Assembly: GCA_019454045.1 (NCBI GenBank)
Contig: SKCR01023787.1
Span: 62,001-126,000 of the forward strand
Direction of reading: 5' to 3'
DNA: 64,000 nt
DNA from: Zanthoxylum bungeanum
Lineage: Eukaryota > Streptophyta > Magnoliopsida > Sapindales > Rutaceae
The notes below the pieces were generated by a model. The model did not search any database, had not been told where the DNA came from, and saw only the letters and a list, made by a program, of their open reading frames with translations. A program made the translations under genes and the position numbers. Position 1 is the stretch's first letter, and every line of letters starts with the position of its first letter. Shown here in pieces: positions 56,933-64,000 of the stretch.

Positions 56933-57540
56933 CCAAGTGTAGAACACAGAAATCGGCGACGCTGTTCCGGGCTCGCGGCCCGGTCGAGAGTACGGAGTAG
57001 CCCGCAGGGGACTAAACCGGAGAATAAAATGGAGTCGCCACCCGTTGTGAACCGGGAAAATGATTTAAGGCCGCACTCACCCCTCACAAGGGAAGACCTC
57101 AAACCGTTGGGTTCGGAATGGTCCCTTACTTATGCCACTTGTAATGAACGGATTTGTGCAGTAATTTAACTAAGTCTACACAACATACATGTCCGAGAAT
57201 GACCTAAATCTAGTTCGCATTCATAAAGATAAATCCTATGTCTAAGTTTGCATGCTTTAAAAGTAAGTCATTATAACGGCAAACATACGATATCACACAA
57301 GAATCTCATCGGCATGTTGGATTATCAAATACAAAAAATAAATAACAACCTAAATATAGACGTAGATTAAACTCCTATTGCGAAAGAAAATAACTAAATC
57401 ATGCATAAAGAGACAATGTACTAACGGTTAAATCATGCTTAAAAATAAATAACACACTAAACTAAATCACGCTTAAGAAATAAATAACATACTAAACTAA
57501 ATCATGCTCTAACACAAGGTTGGATGAAACGAAACATGTG

Positions 57541-57655
57541 TGTCTCTCAAGTGGTATGTGGCATTGTATCCCGAGTGCAAACCGCAATACCGTTCATTCG
57601 GATTCGGCTACGGAATTTACGTCCGGGTTTCCATCCGATATACCGCAAGAGAGAA
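57541..57655. repeat. Conserved LTR module of about 105 bp, solo LTR copy
   Basis: Matches 6841-6955 and 8064-8176 in the same orientation, from TCAAGTGGTATGTGG to CCGATATACCGC. Single copy here. Confidence 0.85.
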
Positions 57656-58568
57656 CACATATTCCGTTCATCCGGAAATCACATCATGCACCAATCCACA
57701 ATACTCATGCGAAATAAAGTAATAAAATAACTAAAAATAAAGGATAATAAATAAAAAGGGTGCCCTCAGGTCTTACCTTTTAAGTCGCTTTTCGGGAGTG
57801 CGTTTCACGGTGCCGGAAGGGTTATCGTTTCCACTGTTTTTACTGGTTCACTGTTTCTGCTATTTCCACTGGTTCACAGTTTCTGCTGTTTTTTCTGTTT
57901 TCACTCACTATTTCCGCTCGCTGTTTTCTCTGTTTTCACTGCAGTTTTCAGTCTATTTTTGGGCCTATTTTGGGACGATTTTTGGGGCAGTTGAGGTGTG
58001 TTTTGGTCACTATTTTGGGCTGTTTGAGGGTGCAATTTGGAGACTGTTTTCTGACTGTTTTGGTCGGTTAAGGGCTGTCAAGTTTTGCTTCAGTGTTGTT
58101 GAGGGTTGATTGCTTTTATTGAGGGGTTTGTGTAAGCCATAAACGGGCTGTGTGTTGTCTGCCGAGAAGAGGGTGTGTGTTGTATGTGGAAGGGACGTGA
58201 GTTTAGGTCTTTATTTTGGTCGGTTAGTTTTGGAGGGCCGAGAGCTGCTGAGTGGTTTTGTATGGCCTCGGTTCAAGATGAAGTTTATTTGGCAGGTTGG
58301 TTTTTCGGCTAGGGTTAGGTTTTTTGGTTGGCTTCACGTGTGCATGGGGCTGGTGTGACTTGCATGCGGTTTGGTGAGGAAGAAAAAGGTTAGGGGATGT
58401 GAGCTGCAGATGCTTGAGTGCTTGAGGACGTGAGGGTTGCAGTTTACACGCGATGAGGACCAGTTTGGGGTACGTGAGGGCTGGCTGGTTGCTGCTTGTA
58501 TCGGGGGTAAATTTTACGTGAAGTTGAGGGGTTGTTGGATGGTTTAAAGGCTAGGGTTTCATGTTACT

Positions 58569-58800
58569 GCCGTGAGAAAAATGAGAATGTGAGGGGCTGT
58601 TAATGGCGTGAAGGAGGGGCTGTGTGAGTGGACTGGTTTGCCGTGAGAAATGAGAGTGTGAGGGGGCTGTTAATGGCGTGAAGGAGGGCCTGTGTGAGTG
58701 GAGTGGTTTGCCGTGAGAAATGAGAGTGTGAGGGGCTGTTAATGGCGTGAAGGAGGGGCTGTGTGAGTGGAGTGGTTTGCCATGAGAAATGAGAGAGAAT
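58569..58800. repeat. Tandem repeat, about 70 bp x 3.3
   Basis: Units begin CCGTGAGAAA near 58570, 58641, 58711 and 58780 (the last CCATGAG), spaced 71, 70 and 69 bases. Each contains GGCTGTTAATGGCGTGAAGG. Unit-to-unit identity is very high, so expansion is recent. Not found in the sister LTRs. Confidence 0.92.
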
Positions 58801-60266
58801 GAGGGTCTGCTGGTCTTCACGTTGAAGGCTGTTTTTAGGGTTATTCTTTCTTGATGAGTGCCGTGAGTCTTGTTGAATATGGTTGATGATGAAGGGCAGT
58901 GTGTTGAGTTAGGGTTGAGGGCTACTAAGTCAGTTTGTTGGCTCGGCTCAGTGAGAGGAGTTGGTCGGAGGGTGAGAGAGAAGGGGGCTGCGTTTTGGTG
59001 TCAATGTGGAATTTTAGGGTTTTGTTTGTTTGGCCGAGTTAAGGGGGTACGTGAATGCTATTGGTGCATGGAGTGTTTGGCAATGTGAGGGGATGTGTTG
59101 AGTGAATTTGCTGCTTGAGGACGTGTGCTTGCTAGGGTTTATTTTTGAGGGTGAGAGATGCGAAAGAGTGGTGAGCTGGAGGGCTGTGATGGGTTTGTTA
59201 TGTGTTTGTTTTAGGGTTTTCCGTGAAAGGGGAGTGTTGGGCGAGGGAGTGAAGTAGAGAGAGAGTGAGGAGTTTCACGTGTGCATGTGAGAAGTGAGCT
59301 ATGTGAATCCCCTCAGGGTTTCTTTTCATTTTGTTTTTATAATGGAGAGGGTTGAGGTGGAGAGTGATGCTAATTAATGTTTTTGTTATTTGGTGAAAGG
59401 TGGGATAATTTATTGGGGAGGCAATTATTTAATGGAGAGAGACTTTAGGGTTTTGCTTTGTTGAATTTGTTTGTGTGTTCACGTGGGGATGAGGGAGTTG
59501 CTTAATTGATTTGTTGCCTTTTATTTGTATTTTGTTGAATTGAGAGGCGTGAGGCATGTAGGTTATTTAATGGAATTGTTTCTTTGTGTTTGCGTGGGTG
59601 TTGTTCATGTGGGGTGCTTGGCTTTTAGGGTTTGTCTTTTTGTGCATTGTTTATTTGGTTTGTTGAATTTGTGTGTGTTCACGTGGGTGGCTAGGTTTGT
59701 GGCTTAGGTTTTTGTCTTGTTGTGTTTGTTTATTTGCTTGTTTGTGTCCTTTTTTATTTTTTGCTTTGGTTGAATTTGTTTATGTTGAATTTGTGTGTGT
59801 GGGATGCTTGACTTTATGTGTTTGTGTTTTATTATTTGTTGAATTTGTGATGGTTTATTTATTATTTATGTTTTGTTTGTTTTTTGTGACTTATTGATTT
59901 ATTGGTTTGGACGTGAGGTGTGAGGAATGGGATTGAGAAGGGTGTGAGGTGTCTTATGTTTAGGGTTTTGTTTTCATGCATGGCTAGGGTTTATTTCACG
60001 TGGGGATCATGCATGCATGGGTGTAGTATGTGTGAGTAGGGCTTGAATGGCTAGGGTTTATGCTTTGGGCCGGGGATAAATTTTAAAACAGAGGTCTAAC
60101 GAGCAAACCCAAGGCTAAACAAGCGAACTAAATCCAACAAGATGTCAATTCTTGAATTCTCCATTTCGACGTCCGTTTCCCGCGACTTCCACGACTTAAA
60201 AGGTAGTGCCTCCGCATGAGGCTCATCATCGGGACTTACATGCAAAAATGCAGTGCCTACACCAAG

Positions 60267-60660
60267 ATAGCAAAAATTATAAAGAAGATGAATTATGATA
60301 CTGGGTTGGGAGCACAAGGCCAATGAGTGAGTGCACAACCAGACTTCAAGCGGTAGACCACCAAGAAAGGGCTTGGATATCATTCCGATGATGAAGAAAA
60401 GCCAAAGGCTAGGAAGAAGGGAATATGATTGTATGAAAGTTTTGTGAATGACAAATATTCGCAGATGTAATAGATTGGAAAATGAGTTTGATGATTAAAA
60501 GAAAAAAGGAAAAGAAGAGTACAGAGTCCGAACCAGAAAACAAGCTAAAAGTGGAGTGGGAAGAAAAGTAGCTCATGTTGGAAGAACTAACGATAGAAGA
60601 CTCTGGGGAGGACTCCAAGGCAGCAAAGAAATAGATTATATATAACTCTATGTACTCGAA
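60267..60660 (+). pseudogene. Gypsy-B G-patch-like segment
   Basis: Immediately after the solo LTR the gypsy text resumes: AKIMKKMNYDTGLG-like sequence, then, after a stop, TTKKGLGYHSDDE (about 60355-60400). Plant gypsy polyproteins carry a glycine-rich G-patch between protease and RT; the GLGY-type motif and position match. Broken by TGA and TAG codons. Confidence 0.6.
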
Positions 60661-62437
60661 CTATTTGATTGTGATTTTGGAAATAAGATGAATGATTTTG
60701 CTTACTTGTCTGATCTTTTTTCTTTTAACATACATCATAACATGGATGACATGAGTATATTTGACATTAATTCAACTAAAACAGATGCATTTAAACTTGG
60801 TAGATGTGAAATCCCTAAGAATATATTAATTACAATTAGGTTACCACTGAAGAGAGAAACAATTAGAGAGATTATTGACAAAATATGCAAAAATATTCGC
60901 TTGGTCCTATGAAGACATGCCGAGAGTGGAAAAAATATTGCACATCATTTGATACCTACATATCCGAATATGAGCCACGTAAAGTAGAAACTCCGCAGAA
61001 TGAGACCAGAATAGGCGGGAAAGAGAAAGGAATAAGTAAACAAACAAGTCGAGGTGAGATTTTTAGAGGTGGTAAAGTATCCAGAATGGTTAGCCAATAT
61101 CATGCTAGTACCAAAGAATGATGGAAGGGTCAGAATATGCGTGGACTACAGAGATCTCAATAAAGCTTACTAGAAAGATGATTTCCCTATCCACAAATAA
61201 ATGTGCTAGTGATAGTGTAGCCCTGTCAGCCATGTATTCATTTGCAGATGGGTTTTCTGGGTGCAATCAGATATTCATGGCAGATGAGGACAAACACAAG
61301 ACGACTTTTACCATAGAATGAGGGACATACTACTATAAGGTGATGTCTTTCGGACTTAAAAATGCTAGGGCTACTTACCGATGGATGGTTACCACCATGT
61401 TCCATGATTTGATGGACAATGAGTTCATGGTATATATGAATGATATGATGGTCAAGTTAGAAACAAGAGAATGACACTTTGTCACACTGGAAAAATTCTT
61501 ACAAAATGCAGATAGTACAACCTTAGGCTCAATCCCAAGAAGTGCGTGTTTGGGGTCTCATCTGGAAATTTGATGGCCATATGGTGGGGAAGAAATGAAT
61601 AGAGGTAGATCCCGAGAAGATCAAATTGGTAACAGAGATGCATGCACCCAAGACGGAAAAAGAAGTGTGGGCATTCTTAGGGAAGATACAATACATCAGC
61701 AGACTCATGACCAAATGACATCGGCATGTGAACCTATATTTAAGCTACTCAAGAAGGATTGGCCGGTGGAATGGAATAAGCAATGCCAAAAAGCTTTTGA
61801 ATAGATCATGCAATATTTGACTAACCTGCCAGTCTTGAAACCTCTAAGACCTTACTTGGCTGTAGAATCTGAAGCACTGGGGGAGATGTTAGTACAAGAA
61901 GATAAAACGAGGGATATAGAATATAGTTTATTACCTCGGTAATAAACTGTAACACTACTTATAGTCTTACAGGACACAAATGGTTTTGAAGGAAAATCCA
62001 TTGAGATACTTGGATTTGGTACCTTCTCTGGTAGGAAAGTTAGGAAGATGGTTAGTCTTGTTGACTGAGTTTTCATTGACTATATCACTAAGAATGTAAT
62101 CAAGGGGCGTGCAGTGGCAAATTTCTCAGTGTAACAACCAATCAAATGGGATAAATATGAGTTCGAGTTTCCAGAAAAGAAGTGAAAGCAATAACTGTGC
62201 AAGGTTGGAAAATGTATTTCAACAGAGCTATAAACTACAAGGGCGCAGGAATTGGGATAGTTCTAACAACTCCGGAGGGAGAAACCATGCCTATGGCTAA
62301 AAGGCTAACCTTTGCAGTCACAAAAAATATAGCAGAATATGAGGCATGTACATTTGGGTTAGAAACACTGGTAGTCTTAGGGGCGGAAGACGTATGAGTT
62401 TTTGGGGACTCGATGCTAGTAATTCGACTGATACATG
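60661..62437 (+). pseudogene. Gypsy-B RT and RNase H, broken
   Basis: Linker at 60688-61080; RT begins with VKYPEWLANIMLVPKNDGRV-like sequence near 61075-61130 and VDYRDLNKAY at 61142. The next part (ALSAMYSFADGFSGCNQIF) ends in a TGA at 61319-61321 at the codon for W, exactly as in Gypsy-A. FGLKNARATYRWM follows, with the catalytic box reading VYMNDMMVK near 61430. The RT connection covers 61600-61900. The archaeal-like RNase H is 62190-62430 (WKMYFNRAINYKGAGIGIVL, AEYEACTFGLETL, FGDSMLVI): the first Asp of the DG motif is replaced by Asn-Arg. Stops at the LTR at 62438. Confidence 0.92.
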
Positions 62438-64000
62438 TGTTAGGGTTGGTGCTCAGAGTGCCAATCCGGATCGTATTTATGTATGATTCATGAATACGAT
62501 CAATGCATTTTTTCCATAATATTACTTATTTAAATGGTAGCACCTCATGTCTTTTATATACATATTCGATCTAATTGCGATTAGATATCTAATTATGATT
62601 AGATTGAAACTAAATCTGATTTAGTGATACGTGTATATTATACAAAGACCCTAGGATTTACAATGTAGTGCACAGTTACAACGTACTTTGTAATTGACAT
62701 TGGGAAGCGTCACTACAAGTTGTATATCCTTAAATAAAGTTCCTGGTCAAGATTTACTAACACGGGTCGGTTAGCAAAATCCGCTGAGACCAGTACATGT
62801 CGTATATCGTGACTTGGTCCGATGGTTTATCCCAATGAACCATGAGTCTCGAGAGACTCGTATAGACATGTAGGTGTTTATTTGATAAACACTGAACGAC
62901 TCACTGAAGATTTCCTAATAGATGGTACACCAACGTCAGTATGAATCTTCTCGAGTTGAGCGAGCAAAATGGTCATTCGACTTGAGATACCATAGTGGAT
63001 ATATGAGTTATCCTCCACACTTTGATGGCAGTAACGTCACCGATCTATTTCGATCAGACATCCGCATGTTCGTTGGGTGTGGACTGATGCTCATGGTATC
63101 CAGTGCGTATCAAGATAGAATTCGTCAGTCCTATGTACAGGGAATAAGTATCATGCACGTGTTTACGATCCAGTAAATCCATGGCCACGGTATAACTTCG
63201 GAAGCAAGTTCTGAGTGTTATTTAAAGATCGTAAATTTGAAAGTGGACTATATTATACCATAAGGATTTGACGTTTTTATCTATATCCCAGGTATAATTT
63301 GGATAGCCTGTGACGGAGGGATTATACGTATGCAATGACCTTGACTTGCATAGTTTAGTGAGATTATCTGTGGTCATCATAATTCATGAGTGGGTGAATT
63401 ATGAACACAAAATTGGATTTCGTGACGGATAAACCTAAACTTAGAGAGTCCCACTATATGAAGTGTACTCGTTGAGCACTTGGGCAACGCGTTATGAATA
63501 ATATAGATTATTCATAATATTTCACCAGATTAAATGAGTTAATTCGAATCGTTTAAACGGTTAAACGAAAACACATACTTTAGGGGATTTTGGTCATTAA
63601 TAATTAATGTGTATTTGTATTTGATACAAAATTTGATTTGATACATATTAATTAATTATCAAATGAGACTTGGACACATGCCATTAATATATGTATTTAT
63701 TATTTATTGTAAATAAAAATACATATATAATAATAATTATATTAATTAATTATTTAGATATTTAAATGTTAAATATTTGAATAATTAAATAATATCCATA
63801 TTACATAAATGTTATGCAATATGTTTAATTATTATTTATACATGTGGCATGTTTTAATTAAACTTTAGGTGTGCAAATTTGATTTACTAACATAAAATTT
63901 GATTTAATTTAATTGGATTAAATTTGGAAAATGACCATAATACCCTCACTAAGTCGGCAATCACCATTTTTTAAAGGGTAATTTTTTTTTCTTGTCAATG
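62438..64000 (+). mobile_element. Copia LTR of the Copia-1 family, runs off window
   Basis: Starts TGTTAGGGTTGGTGCTCAGAG at 62438 inside the Gypsy-B RNase H; the five bases before it (ACATG, 62433-62437) would be the duplicated target. It aligns with Copia-1 LTR (inverted) over 62438-63700 and with Copia-2 LTR (16179 onward). No LTR end is reached, so whether this is a solo LTR or a whole element cannot be told. AT-rich, noncoding. Confidence 0.88.

Larger units (their letters stand above)
56938..60261 (-). mobile_element. Gypsy solo LTR of 3.3 kb
   Basis: Flanked by CCAAG (56933-56937, 60262-60266). Plus-strand borders TGTAGAACACAG and GCCTACA; minus orientation by comparison with E2 (LTR start TGTAGGCACTGCATTTTTGC at 60261). 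Shares with the E2 LTR the GTGAACCGGGAAAATGATT..GGCCGCACTCACCCC block (57040-57090) and the 105 bp module (57541-57655), but the middle is T/G-rich and holds different repeats. Open frames inside (57798-58109 and others) are low-complexity. One of the longest solo LTRs one would expect in a plant genome. Confidence 0.92.
50273..64000 (+). mobile_element. Gypsy-B, Ty3/gypsy element of Tat/Ogre-like type (discontinuous)
   Basis: Begins with a 5' LTR inserted into Gypsy-A integrase and runs through primer site, leader, gag, protease, G-patch-like region, RT and RNase H. Three later insertions are nested in it: 51574-53492, 56938-60261 and 62438 to the window end. Integrase and 3' LTR are beyond the window if present. 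The second, archaeal-type RNase H and the TGGCGACTCC primer site fit Tat/Ogre gypsy. The gene order is that of the sister fragment Gypsy-A. Confidence 0.82.

Noticed and set aside
57798..59897. Several open plus-strand frames rich in Phe, Val, Cys and Gly.
   Set aside because: They arise from T/G-rich low-complexity sequence in the solo LTR and are not shared with its relatives.
1..64000. Bacterial, organellar or integrated viral gene clusters (operons, integrated pararetrovirus).
   Set aside because: No operon-like gene runs, no movement-protein or coat-protein frames and no plastid or mitochondrial genes were recognised; every pol remnant fits copia, gypsy or LINE gene order.

Overview
The window is plant nuclear DNA, almost certainly from a eudicot with a heavy load of LTR retrotransposons. 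The evidence is spliced genes with GT-AG introns, a plant-type mitochondrial calcium uniporter gene, and Ty1/copia and Ty3/gypsy elements primed by tRNA-like sites and nested several deep. I cannot name the species. Two host genes are supported, both on the minus strand: an MCU-family uniporter (18693-21403, 2 coding exons, 301 aa) and a TLC-domain membrane protein (22501-34565, 8 coding exons, 258 aa). I assembled both from in-phase splice junctions. Nearly everything else is retrotransposon.

Left block (1-17972): a stack at least four layers deep. Copia-2 (+) is broken in its integrase by Copia-1 (-). The 5' LTR of Copia-1 is split by a noncoding LTR element E1 (6012-12940, target-site duplication ATGAT). 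The left LTR of E1 is in turn broken by the 3' LTR of a gypsy element E2 (6424-9624). E2 keeps its polypurine tract, but the rest of it appears to have been deleted together with part of E1.

Gene block (17973-36037): MCU, a short intergenic region with a G-box and a SINE-like relic, then the TLC gene. Intron 3 of the TLC gene is 8 kb because it holds a near full-length copia (Copia-3, 25001-30262, itself carrying a 538 bp solo LTR flanked by GAATC) and a truncated second copia (Copia-5). Intron 1 holds a LINE relic.

Right block (36038-64000): a gypsy fragment (Gypsy-A, +) is split by a 10.4 kb copia element (Copia-4, -, target-site duplication GAACG, with a 529 bp hAT-type MITE inside) and by a copia LTR. 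It is then interrupted in its integrase by a second gypsy copy of the same family (Gypsy-B, +; 5' LTR, primer site, gag, protease, RT, RNase H). Gypsy-B has been hit three times: a copia solo LTR in its 5' LTR (GTGAG), a 3.3 kb gypsy solo LTR between protease and RT (CCAAG), and a further copia LTR at 62438 that runs off the window.

Most pol remnants carry stops and frameshifts. The most unusual signals are an array of about ten consecutive palindromes, each with a 3-base centre, in the Copia-4 LTR family; a premature stop shared by both gypsy copies at the same RT codon; gypsy LTRs that carry different private repeats in each copy around one conserved module of about 105 bp; and a TSD-flanked LTR pair (E1) whose two LTRs no longer match.
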